NCBI GenBank assembly: GCA_030407315.1
Contig: JALQPE010001807.1
Span: 1 to 64,000, forward strand
DNA from: Asparagopsis taxiformis
Taxonomy: Eukaryota; Rhodophyta; Florideophyceae; Bonnemaisoniales; Bonnemaisoniaceae
Reading direction: 5' to 3'
DNA length: 64,000 bases
Within the stretch, counting starts at the first letter, position 1; each line of letters starts with the position of its first letter. Positions 43,396 through 53,900 of the stretch are shown piece after piece. Made by a program: the position numbers and the translations under genes. The notes below the pieces were generated by a model that did no database searches, was not told where the DNA came from, and saw only the letters and a list, made by a program, of their open reading frames with translations.

Positions 43396-44855
43396 CTACG
43401 ACGACCTCGCACCACCAAGTTTCGCTTTCCGGACCTTCTCACGCTTCCTCTGACGCTGACGTTTCGCGCGTTTCTCCTCTTGATTCAAGCCCAAGCGCCG
43501 GACACGTCGAAGGTCATCGAATGCCGAGAAATCCGACGACTTACTGGTGCTGCAACATAAGAAGAATGACCGAGACTCTAGACTCATAACAAAAGCCTCC
43601 GAAGAGTCGTAGATGAGACCAGGCGGGGAACGCGAGTCGATACAGATGGCGTGTTTCAGCCCATCTCGACTCCAAACCTGTACTACGTACACGTCCGGCT
43701 GTCTCGAAAGTTCCTTCCGCAACCAAACCCACTGCCTAGAGCGAGAATCTGGGGCCCCTAAATCGAAACGGGGAATCACCACTCGGGACAGAGTAACCGT
43801 CGATGGAGCACGATCGGCGATGGCCTTCGAGACCGAACCAAAGTCCGCGACGCTTGTACAATAGCCACGAATAAGGCGTTCTTCTTCGTCCCGGGCCAAC
43901 TCCCGACGGAAGAATCTATCGGCGGTGTCGAAATCGCATACGAGAGCGATACCATGGCGGCCGCTGCACGCAGGCAGTTGTTGGTGAAGTCCTGCACTGG
44001 TACCACCAGGCGGTTCCGCGGGGTCCCCATGAAGAAGTCAGGGGCTTCGGGGGAAGACACCCGAGCCATGGCGACATTGACTCGTTTCTTCTTACCGGGA
44101 TTCTTATAACACCAAGCATCGAGGCTGGCTATTAAACTGACCCGCGAGGGTTGACCACTCCCTCTGGTCACAGGAGAGGGATTATACTGCTCCTGGAGTG
44201 CCGCGTCGCGCTCCGCCGGTTCGGAGACCTGACGGAAAACCATGGTATACAGATCGATTCGATGGCCGGTTCGCTCCCCTTCGGCAGAGGCATAGAAGCA
44301 GCCTTCCAGTTCGCCGTTTTCACCGCCCTTCGACAACCAGATCTTCTCGATGATCCAATCGGTGTCGTCGGGGCATTCGGCATACTTCTCGGTGTCACCG
44401 TGGGATTCGGTGAGACCGAGACGACAAGCCATCTCCGCGGTAAGGATGGAGATGGCCGGATCGGAGGCGAATTCGACGATCTGAGGCCCGAAGAGGAACT
44501 CTAGTTCCCTGGCCGTCACTTGGCACGGATCGCGACGATTTCGGCCAAAGTCGACGACGAAACGACCACGGTGGTCGGAGGAGCGGGGGATGTTCTGGAC
44601 GTCTTCACGTCCGAACCAACGGAAGAGGTTCTGACGAATTCCCCGATGGGATTTGTCGTCGAAGTTAACCTCGTTGGCCCGTACGGGGACGGCTTCCCCG
44701 GGGCGATAGCGTACCGCCTGGCCGCCCTCGCGACGGTAGGTGCCAGGAGCCGCGGGAGGGTCTCGTCTGGGAATCCGCGCCGCCCGAGCAGCTAGCTCCT
44801 GCCGAGGGGCAGTCCCCCCAGTCGACTTCTTTGCGGTCTGTTTCGTCTTGGCCAT
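43396..44855 (-). CDS. Antisense gene with a histone H3 tail-like N-terminus; frame change near 43950
   Basis: Lies inside element 3, opposite to pol, with convergent ends 170 bp apart. From ATG 44855 it reads MAKTKQTAKKSTGG then APR, LA, AAR: 19 of the first 26 residues after Met match the histone H3 tail by eye, and RYRPG recurs further on. Lys4, Lys9, Ser10 and Thr11 are kept; Arg2 and Arg8 are Lys; Lys14 is Thr. The body (about 290 residues) matches no family I know. Near residue 294 stands NNCLRAA, like a thiol protease nucleophile (Cys 43974-43976). The frame then stops at 43776, but the -1 frame continues from about 43950 to 43396 with LKHAICID and LIYDSSE, giving a possible Cys/His/Asp set, and ends in a Lys/Arg-rich tail. 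Frameshift mutation or programmed shift is undecided. Gypsy elements with a 3' antisense gene are known in plants (Grande). Confidence 0.8.
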
Positions 44856-44988
44856 CTCAATGGATCACCTGCCAGGTACCGAAAGGCCCACGTAAGCAGG
44901 ATCTCAACAATTCGACGACCGCAACTACGCAGGGTGCTCGGAGGAACGACTGAGGGAAGGCGAGAGGCGGGATGACGGTGAACAGACG

Positions 44989-45058
44989 TTTACTGTAAGT
45001 TATCGCACTACAGTAAGCTACCAACTACTGTAAAGTACTTACAGTGCTTACAGTAAGG
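44989..45058. promoter_or_regulatory. Cluster of ACTGTAAG/CTTACAGT motifs
   Basis: Five copies in 70 bases, in both orientations, about 135 bp upstream of the antisense gene's ATG and 130 bp before the 3' LTR. Likely binding sites or small hairpins controlling the antisense promoter; role inferred. Confidence 0.5.
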
Positions 45059-45176
45059 AAGGGGTCAGCGGTGGAAGAGGGTCTGGAGTCCAGACCCACG
45101 CGAAGGTACTGCCGGCTTTTATACCGAGCGCGGCCCAGAACCTGCGAAATTAGACCTCCTCGGTGCCTCGGTCTGG

Positions 45177-45187
45177 CCGGGGGGTCA
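45177..45187 (+). other. Polypurine tract of element 3
   Basis: CCGGGGGGTCA lies directly before the 3' LTR. The G run is the probable plus-strand primer. Confidence 0.65.
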
Positions 45188-45417
45188 TGTGGAAATGAGT
45201 TTTACAAGAAAAATTCTACAGGTAATTTCTACCAGAATTTTAATTTAGGGTTAGATGGACGTCTGGAAGTTTCCAGCCGTCCAACCGTAGGAAGCTAAAT
45301 ACAGCTCCCAGCGGTCGGAATAACCTAAGGGAGATAAGCTAGACTTAGTAAAATCAATCTGTTCTACGTTTCTACATTTTACACCGTTTTACTCCTCTTG
45401 CGTTGCCACGTACAACA
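45188..45417 (+). repeat. 3' LTR of element 3
   Basis: Same length as the 5' LTR with one substitution by eye. Confidence 0.95.
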
Positions 45418-46461
45418 CGATGCAGCGATTTCCTCCACTCATTCACAGTCCCATCATCTGAACAAGAATAGATCTCTCCGCTTCTCCTATCAATGCAGAT
45501 CCATATCACTCCAGTTTCGTGTTCATCTAATATACAACGCTCCTCGCCATCATTCCATCCAATGACGCGAACTTCCCCTCTACGGCCACCAATTACCAAT
45601 TCATCCTCTTCTACATCCAAACCCATGCAGGTAATCTTAGCTTGCGTTGCGAGCAAACGTTTCAGCTCACTGTCGACACTGTTCAACACCCCAGCACCAG
45701 CACGAACCCACGGTCGAGCACTGTGCTTCTCAATACCCCACATTACTCGTCGGATGAAACTCGAGTCGCTTCGCAGTGAAGCAAGCCGCCCATAAAGTTG
45801 GAACGAACACTCTCTGCGATTCTTCATGCAGAACGGGACTACGCACTTGTGCATCGTCCCTATCAGAGTCTCGATGTCTTCCATGAGTGTCCCTCGGTTG
45901 TCGCCGCTCTCATTTCTCTCAATGTAGTCGCGCAGCACTGCAAGGTCGGACATGATCTTGCGGAACGGCACCCGTTTCTCATCCTTGTTTACATATTGTA
46001 TCCATGAATAGTCGGTGAGAAGGCGCAATGCTTCTGTGCCCCGTCCGGCGCTGAGCATGTGGTATACAATATTCTCACTCATGTACGCCTCCTCTGACAA
46101 TTTCTGCCATCTGGTAGTGGATGTGGATGATTTAGATGTCAAGTAGAACTGGTCCACAAGGCTGGCGTGGTACATTTGCACCTCATCTCCTTCAGTCAGA
46201 TGCACTGCATAGTCATGAACCAGGTCATGAACGGCCAATGCGGCGTTCGTGCTCTCACCAACAGTAGCTGGAGATGCAATGTTCCCTTCGACCAGCAGGT
46301 TCATACCGTGCTTGACATTCTTGTGAGACAGCCCCCAAAGATGCTGGAGTGTGGTCAGCGGTATGGACGATTGCTTCTGGAACACACTGAGCAATTGGAA
46401 CAGTTTCGTGAGGCAAACTGTTTCGACCTTCCATTTCTTCTCTACTGCGTTCAAACTTGTT
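45418..46461 (-). pseudogene. Receptor copy 2, N-terminal remnant
   Basis: Matches receptor copy 1 from about 46461 (SLNAVEKKWKVETV against SLDAAEQKWKVETV) to the first WD40 repeat (DDGTVNEWRKSLH), where element 3 begins. The VHDLVHDYAVHLTEG segment is kept. Everything before this, including the P-loop and Walker B motifs, is missing, and the sequence right of 46461 is unrelated, so the gene is 5' truncated. The open frame here has no stop, so decay is younger than in the palindrome relic. Confidence 0.88.
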
Positions 46462-46809
46462 AGATACCGGTATGAAAGTAAACTCCCTTTCCTTTATTCT
46501 TTCATTGCTCTCTTCATCCGTTCTCCATTCCATGATCTCCCCTTTAGACTCTTCATTGCTACCTATTTATACTGTCAGTGGTTCCAGTGTTGATAATTAA
46601 TTTCTCCCATACTCTCCTGAAATCTTTTGGTTTGTCTCCTTCGCATTCTGTAAATTATTTCCACATGATGGCACTGCATTGCATGTCAACGCAATACGCT
46701 GCACTGCGGTGCAATACACTACAAACTGATGTTAAGTGTCGGCTTTTCGGTTACCTGACTTGGTACCATTCTCTGCTCCCACGTAACACTCGGCCTCACT
46801 CGCTTATCC
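46462..46809. other. No gene seen
   Basis: Junction between the truncated receptor and the gypsy remnant. No repeat ends or coding signal recognised. Confidence 0.45.
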
Positions 46810-47270
46810 TCACTTTGCCACAGAGCGTTTGGCCTTCGATGCGACTATTGCGTCATACTCCGCAACAATTAACGTAGGTAGATCTGCCTCACTTACCCAT
46901 TCTGCTCCATTGGCATAGGTGTGTTTCACCTTGAACCACCGTTTGCCATCCCTGATCTTCTCCCCAATTATACTTTTGATAATTCTTCGACTGTCTGGGA
47001 AGACCCCATCGATAGGATCCCCAGTCTCACATATATCCTCATCATACTTCTGAAGTCTATTGACATGCACCCGAGCGACATCCACTGGATGGTTGGTTGG
47101 ACTGGCAGTCCAACTTCAGACTTGACAATGTATAAAACATTAGTTAGCACCTCCTGCACTATATACGGCCCCATCCATGGTGTATGTAGTTTTCTCCCTT
47201 TCTCCATGTGGTGGCGAGGATTATACACCATAACGTCTGTGTTCTCGGAAATGGACGCGGACGTCCACAA
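46810..47270 (-). pseudogene. Remnant of a gypsy pol C-terminus with chromodomain
   Basis: Minus-strand reading gives VMVYNPRHHMEKGRKLHTPW, MGPYIVQEV and YIVKSE (the post-integrase GPY/F-like module). After a frame change near 47075 come VHVNRLQKY and a chromodomain-like segment (RIIKSIIGEK, GKRWFKVKH, EWVSEADLP). Only the last 150 or so residues of pol remain and no LTR is recognisable beside them. It is a different lineage from elements 1 to 3. Confidence 0.72.
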
Positions 47271-47470
47271 CCTCTAGTACACCTAGTATTACTAGGCGGA
47301 CGTCCATGTTCTCCAGTATTTTTGGATGTCCGCCTAGAACTGGACGTCCATGCGGTCTAGTACGTCTAGTATTACTAGGGCGACATTCAATGTTTCTAGT
47401 ACCACGGATGTCCCCCTCGGGATGGACTTCCGCCATGTCTATGTCCACCTAGGACGGGCGCCGGTTCAGA
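47244..47470. repeat. GGACGTCC/CTAGTATTACTAG repeat cluster
   Basis: Several GGACGTCC copies alternate with CTAGTA-type palindromes. The stretch 47240-47275 is an inverted relative of the one near 14540, including the CACAGACG end. Looks like a short-repeat family of its own, partly overlapping the gypsy remnant. Confidence 0.7.
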
Positions 47471-48867
47471 AATTCAAAAATTTCGACCCCAGAAATTTCT
47501 GCCGCCGTGCTCGACATGGATGTCCGCATCCATCACGGCGACCACTCTATTTTTCCTTGTCGGTCGACTCCAATTTCGTCTTTAATTTTTTCATCCTCTC
47601 GCTCACACCCCCTTCCTGTTGGTGCTCACCTCCCCCGTACTGTACCTCAAACACCCCCAATACCACTCTAGCACGCATTTTCAGATACCTATCCCCGCTT
47701 CCACGGTGCACACCTCCATTCCATACCTACTTTTCTGCTCTACCGTACAGATTTCGTATAACCAGTCCTCATACTACCTCAGAATAGGGCAAAACACCCC
47801 CTATCTCCTCGACCATGCTCTCCCCCATCACCTTTGAAACGTATTGTTCTTCAGTACCCTCTCTCCTCTACCCTCAACCCCTCTCCTTCGCCCTCTACAC
47901 AAACTTCCCCTGCAGCTTACTCTTCCAAAACCTCTCACTCCCCATCCCGTACCCGACCTGCTCCACCCCTCCCTCCCTCAGCTGCTCCATGCCCCCACGC
48001 CATCCGCATCTTCGATACCGTATACACCACCACCACCGGCCCACGCTCCCGCACTGCGGGGTGGCTCCCCCGCCGTATCCCCAGAAACCTCCCCGCTCTG
48101 AAACACATATCAACCCCCCACTTCGCACCCTTCCTCCCACTCCCCTCCCTCCCCAAATACAATAAACCCCTTCTTCTCCATCACATCCCCACTCACCACA
48201 GCCAGAACAGACGCCACCCCCCCCCTTCTTTCTCCTCACTTTCCTAAAAACCCCTCCTCTCGGCGCCTTCAACCGCACCCTCCTACGGTCCCACCTAAAC
48301 ACCTCCTCCGCCCTCACTACCCCAACACCCCGCAGCGTCTCCCCAATCCCCATAATATGCTTGTCGGCACTCCTCTCCGAATCACAATCCATTCTAAACC
48401 CGCACTCCGTACATTTCCACCTCCCCCTGTACCATCCCAAGATTCCATCCCCCCACAGAACACATCCTCATACCACAGAAGAATTTTCTTCCTCTCATAC
48501 CTCATCCTTAAAACCTCCATCAGCTCCATGTAAATTTCGATGAAAATATTTTCTCTACTATGCAATCTCAAACATGTATGAGCCTATGCCTTTCCGCTTT
48601 GTCAACCCTGAATATTGGTACTCATGTATTCATAAAATAGGGCCACCCACATCCCTATCCCGTTCTGCAAGCTTTACAAACCACTAGACGCATACTCCAC
48701 AACTATACAACAAACACTACTCGCTATTTCAGACGACGCGGTACACAAGTAGCGTAGTGTCAACCTTCCGTGACGCCTTCCCTGATGCGTACAAGTGGGA
48801 AACAAGTCTAGACGTATATCAGAAGTGAGTGCGGGAATTTTCGGCACAGGAGATGCTGGGCCACCAA
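47471..48867. other. Pyrimidine-rich stretch, no supported gene
   Basis: From 47620 to 48530 the plus strand is extremely C/T-rich, which opens frames in several phases (Pro/Ser-rich on plus, Gly/Arg-rich on minus). One minus segment near 48410 has paired cysteines (KCTECGFRMDC) and might be a remnant of a zinc-binding protein, but no continuous gene can be defended. Confidence 0.4.
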
Positions 48868-48956
48868 ATTGATTTTTCGGAAATTTTAGAATTTCTGGGC
48901 TGGCCAGCAATGCAATCGAGCTGGACATCCACCGGACGTCCATTTCAGGTTGGTCG
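48868..48956 (+). repeat. Dispersed hairpin repeat, copy C (truncated)
   Basis: Only the GAAATT...AATTTC end and the GGACATCCACCGGACGTCC tail are left; the palindrome core is missing. Confidence 0.8.
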
Positions 48957-49051
48957 CGAGAGGGTGGGGCGGGACCATGATGAAACAAGGACCAAGACCT
49001 TTCCCTGACGTGTTGAGCCTGAAATCGACCCTTCGTGAGACGCGATTTTGG

Positions 49052-49412
49052 CTTACAGTTGGTGCTAATAGAAGCCAGTGATAGCCCCGATCGGGGCGGC
49101 AGCCGGCTCCGGCTTACAGTTGGTGCTTACAGACGCCAGTGATAGCCCCCGATCGGGGCCGGCGGTCGGTTCCTGGGGCCGTTCTGGCCAAATTAGACAC
49201 CCTGATTTGAATTAAAATTTGGGCTATTCTCAAAAACATGCAGATGTGAACATGTTTTTGAGATGGGGGTGTGCCGTACGGCACAATCGACCGCCCAAAT
49301 CGTTGATTTTTGCAAGATTTTTTGTGCCCGAAATTTTAGAATTTCTGGGCTGGCCAGCAGTGCATCTGAGCTGGACATCCACCGGACGTCCATTTCAGGT
49401 TGGTCGTGTGCT
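49052..49412 (+). repeat. Dispersed hairpin repeat, copy D
   Basis: Full core plus the GC-rich head. The head (GGCTTACAGTTGGTGC...) is present twice, at 49052 and 49111. Confidence 0.9.
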
Positions 49413-49512
49413 GCCTACATCCACGCATTGCAGAAACTAAGCCAGCGGGTTCACTACTAATACAAAGTACACGGAATATGAGTAACGTGATAGGTGAGTA
49501 GTGTTTGTGTTG

Positions 49513-49912
49513 AGGGAGTAAGGCGGGACCATGATGAAACAGGGAAAAAGATGTCACCCAAGCATAACTTAGGCTTCAAGCCTGGAATCGAACCTTCGTA
49601 AGACGCGATTTTGGCTTACAGTTAGTGCTTACAGAAGCCAGTGATGGCCCCGCTCGGGGCGGCGGCCGGTTCCTGGGGCCGTTGTGGCCAAATTAGACAC
49701 CCTGATTTGAATTAAAATTTGGGCTATTCTCAAAAACATGCAGATGTGAACATGTTTTTGAGATGGGGGTGTGCCGTACGGCACAATCGACCGCCCAAAT
49801 CGATGTTTTTTGCAATATTTTTTTCTGCCCTGAATTGTAGAGTTTCTGGGCTGGCCAGCAATGCATCTGAGCTGGACATCCACCGGACGTCCATTTCAGG
49901 TTGATCGTGTAT
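49513..49912 (+). repeat. Dispersed hairpin repeat, copy E
   Basis: Most complete copy, with an extra 5' segment (GCGGGACCATGATG) also seen before D and G. On the minus strand it holds GGTTCGATTCC (about 49584-49594), a match to the Pol III B box, but no convincing A box. Confidence 0.88.
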
Positions 49913-50177
49913 CGTGCACGTCCACCCATTACCGGAAGCAAGTAGGCGATGAAGCACGTACAAACCCAATTGTTCTGCTATTTCTACCATAGACCATCGA
50001 GTCTAGAGATGTGAGGGAATCGTCCTGGAAATCATGCTCCAACCCACGAGGGAATGGACAATCTAGTTTGAAAGCATGGAACGGAAGTACATTATACTAG
50101 GTTCATAGATTGGAAGTGATAAAGGAGATGATTATATTCTCGATAATTGTTTACCAAAGTAGTAGTTGTTAAGCTAT

Positions 50178-50905
50178 CTAGCCGTCGGAAAATTGTTCTT
50201 CCTCTTCGTCCTCACTATATTCAGGATCTCCCGGCAGAATAGGCGTTATCGGCAACTGTGGAGTTGAATAGCTCAAGAAGAATTTTTGACCCGGTGTGAG
50301 GGTTCTCTTCTTGGGAGCTTCTGTCGTCTTCATCCGCATGATTCCGAGTTGCCCTGTCTTCGGCCTACGATCTTTCTTGACCGGGATGGGAACAACTGTC
50401 TTGTGGCGAACATTGACAGGTGCCGGTTGACTTTGCCTGGCAGACCGGCGCGGAGCATTGGCGATTACTTCTTCTTCGAATCCCAACCGCCTGATGAAAC
50501 CAAACGAAACATTGTCGGGAATCGGATACGACGCATTCCTGAAATACGTGTGATACCTCGTTGTCGTGTGTGACACAACTCTGTCGACATGCCCTGCCCC
50601 GGCATGTTGTACATGGCCGTGACCGATGAAGACTGAACGTGGCGGAACGATTACCTTCTTCAGCTTCATCGTCTTGGCGTACATATCTAATTCCAGCGCT
50701 TTGGAAAAGACGTACTTGTGGGACCCTGGACACACCCAGATAGGGAATGGGTCATCTCCGTTGGCAATAACAAAGTAACCCGGAAGTTGATCTTTGCGGT
50801 CGCGAGGAGGAACAGGGAAATCATTGTGTGGGACCTGCCGAGGACACCCCTTTCCCGTTATCAAAACCGTCCCCCAGATGCCGGCATGACAAGTTTTTCT
50901 CCCGG
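50178..50905 (-). pseudogene. 2OG-Fe(II) dioxygenase-like domain (3' part of the ParB gene)
   Basis: Continues the gene that starts at 54132 after two one-base frame changes (near 51170, and in a run of five A near 50903). It carries VPHNDF (HxD iron ligands, near 50830), WVCPGSHK, then GHVQHAGAGH (distal His, near 50605) and RYHTYF (Arg for 2-oxoglutarate). This is the pattern of phytanoyl-CoA-type and related dioxygenases. The tail is basic, then strongly acidic (EYSEDEEEEQ). All ligands are present, so the domain may be active if the frame changes are sequence errors. The substrate is unknown; the partner domain suggests nucleic acid. Confidence 0.65.
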
Positions 50906-50976
50906 TAAACCGCACTCCTCCAGCCCTATCAGCCGGACAAGGATTCCCAACCACACATCCAGCAGGGCTCGCCGCG

Positions 50977-53900
50977 TCACAAACTTGAACCGGTCGATAT
51001 GCGTCTCATCGTTCTCGGCATAGTCAACCAGGCAGTGGCGCGTAGACGTGAAGCGAGCCCTCCCCTCATTCCGGTTCTTCTCATCTGTTTCATCGTCCCC
51101 AGTATTGACAATGGGACTCCACAGCTGCCGGTTCCCAGGGTCCTTGTGCACCTCCTCCCCCTCCCACGTTCCCAAAAGTACCGAAACAATTCCTGGTTAG
51201 GAATTTCTTCCATGAGACCCAAGTCAAATGGGAACTTGTCCGACGCATCGAGGTAGCTTACATCCGCGAAATTGTGCATCACCGTATACCCTCGCTCGTT
51301 GATTTCCGTTCGGCAATTGTGGAAGTACGCCATACCAGTGCCGGCCTCATACGAATCCTTCCAGCTTGTAGACATTCGCGCAACCTGGGCGAAGTCCAGC
51401 CTCGAGGGTAGAAACGTCGATGTAGGCTCACACATCGCCTTGGCAGCCATCTTCCACGCTGCGAAAAACATCGGATAGATGGTGTCGATCTCGAAAACAA
51501 GATGACGAGCCCGATGTTGTTCCGGAATATGCAGCCCCTCAAACACAGGGTCCATCGCCACTTGTTTCAAATACCTCACCTCTCTGCCCTCCTCATCGAT
51601 TTCCACACTCTCCAATAACAACCTGAGCTCAATCGGGGGCAGACAGCCAACCCTCACCGATGCGATGACGTCCGCGGGACGCTGCGCCAGATGATGCCCT
51701 TCAGCTCGGTCTTTGACTTCGAAATCGTCGGGAAGAGATGGCATCCGGTCGTCGAACAGGAGGTCGTGTTCAGAAGGAGAGTCACGAACGATGTAACCGT
51801 CTTCATCGACTTCCACTCCTTCCGGAACAGTGAATGTAATTGTCACTTCGCGGACCCCCTTGCTTTCGACTTGGCCCACGTCTGCACCCTGTTTGTCTTC
51901 CTCGTCCGAAGCGGTATGGACAGATTCTTGGTTGGAGGGAGTCGCACCAGCACGTTGGTTATCTTGGGGGACAATCTCAACGGCAGAATCGGGGGAACGG
52001 GCGGAGTCTTCGTCAACCTCATCACCGGAAGCAGTGGCTTGTTGTTGATCGGTGGGTTTATCAACAACGGCCTGCTCTTCTTCCCCGGCGGATTGTTGTA
52101 CCACAACCGGCTCTTCTTCCTCGAGGCGTGTGCTCCCCGTCGAGCGAAGTCGCTGTGAACGGCGGCGGATGCCATGCGAAGCAGGCTCATGTTCGACATT
52201 CCGCTGCTTCTTGTGAGTGAGTCTCACATTGGCAGCAGAAGGGCGGCGTTTGCGTCGAGCCTTAGTCTTCTTCTTCAATGTCGGATTGAAAAACTCTTTC
52301 AAGTTGGTTTCCAAATCCTGTAAACGCGTGGTTCTCCGTCGCATTCGAACCTCACTGCTCCGGTCGTCCCCTCTATACATTGCAATGGCATTGGTGAGAT
52401 GCCATTGCAACTCCTTCGGCTGCTTAACCGACCCAATTGCCATCTCTGTGCTCAGAAATGACTTGCGCATAATACTCTTTGGGCGCCCATACGCAGCGTA
52501 CAGAGAATTTGCTATTGCAGTCACGCGACGGACGTATGTATAGAAGTCGTTCACGTCAAAGCGTCCATCCGGACGTCCACCATGAGCAGGGTTCAAGTAC
52601 TCCGAAAGACCACGCAAGACGAAGACAAAGTTTTCTTCCAGCAACTCGCGCACTATCTTGTGGTCCAGGTGCGTTATCCCAATCTCGTTGCGGCGCTCGG
52701 AATTGTTCAGCTCACGCAACACTTCGTCGAGAACAGGATGCTTCAGCGTTGCTATAGCCAAACGCGTCCACCGCCGGGCCGTGTTCGTTGAATTCATCAT
52801 CCCCATGAACTGCGCCTCGAACAATGTTCGGATGACATCAGACTCACGCAAGTCGCCAGCGTTTTCCACGTTATTTGCAACAGCAATCGTACGGATGAAC
52901 TGCTGGATGGACGACAAGATTCGAACCAGGGAGCGCTCCGTCAGTTGCGTCCCAGTCGTATGGTTCGACTCTGCACTCTTGTGGATGATCTCATGAGGCT
53001 GAAGATCACTGTCGTCCTTGCGGCGAAGGTAGTACACATCCAGAGGCTGAGTAACCCAGCGCAAGCGGTTTGCGTCCTGTGGCAGCTTGGTTCTGTGCAT
53101 ACGGGTGAGGCGCGTGAAGTCATCGGCAATGCTATGCATAGCATTGAGACGATGCAGTCCGTCGATCACGGTCACGTTCGCATTGGCATGGAATTTGCCA
53201 TTCTGGAACAGACGCGTGTCGGCGGGCAGATGCGTGTTCTGCGACCTCAGCACCGTCACAGTGATACGCGAAGAGCTCACATACCCCACAGCCAACATAT
53301 TGTTGCGCAGGTCCTCCACGTGGTCTTCTTTCACATCCCGAAGGGTCACGGCCGGTTCCACTAGCTGCCTCACCAGCACAGTCGCTCCTTCTCCGACGTA
53401 ATCCGACGTCACAAACTTGGGCACCGTAATTTGCGTCCCCTGCTGCTCACGAATGCTTTCCGCCACCTCCGGTTCGTCGTCCACTTCGGTTACGTCCTGC
53501 GTAGTAGCTTCGGTGACGTTGGAGCGAGCAGGGTGCTTCGTGCCTCCACTGGAGGGTCTTGCAGAGCGAGCAGGGCGCTTCGTGCCTCCCGAAACCGGGA
53601 CGGAGCGTGCTGGATGCTTCGTACCCCCCGAACCAGTGATTTCGCCTGCCGGACCGGTACTGGGCATCCGTCCCGAGCTGGCCTGGTTCGTCGCTGCGTT
53701 GAAGTTTGACGCTGCAGCAGGGGTACGAATGTCGCTAGGGCCATCCTCCGCAGCGGGGCGCATCATCCGAGTATCCCAAGGGTAAAACGCCGCGGCGTAT
53801 GCTCCACCCATCGTCTCCGGCGGTCCCTCGGCGCCATCAAACATGTACGGGAACGGGAGGTCCTTGAACTTGTCCTTAGTCGCAATGTTGCGCACGACGA

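Larger units (their letters stand above)
38398..45417 (+). mobile_element. Ty3/gypsy LTR retrotransposon with an antisense gene (element 3)
   Basis: 7020 bp with 230-bp LTRs (TGTGG...ACAACA) and the target duplication CGATG at 38393-38397 and 45418-45422. The LTRs differ by one base (C/G at position 12). Order: LTR, primer site, gag-protease, pol, antisense gene, polypurine tract, LTR. It has no chromodomain. It sits head-to-head in receptor copy 2, next to the MITE. Confidence 0.97.

Noticed and set aside
47834..48247. Pro/Ser-rich and opposite Gly/Arg-rich open frames
   Set aside because: Strong pyrimidine bias opens frames in several phases at once; nothing favours one of them.
49584..49594. 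Pol III B-box match suggesting a tRNA-derived SINE or a tRNA gene
   Set aside because: No A box at a proper distance and no cloverleaf; the corresponding bases in the other repeat copies are mutated.
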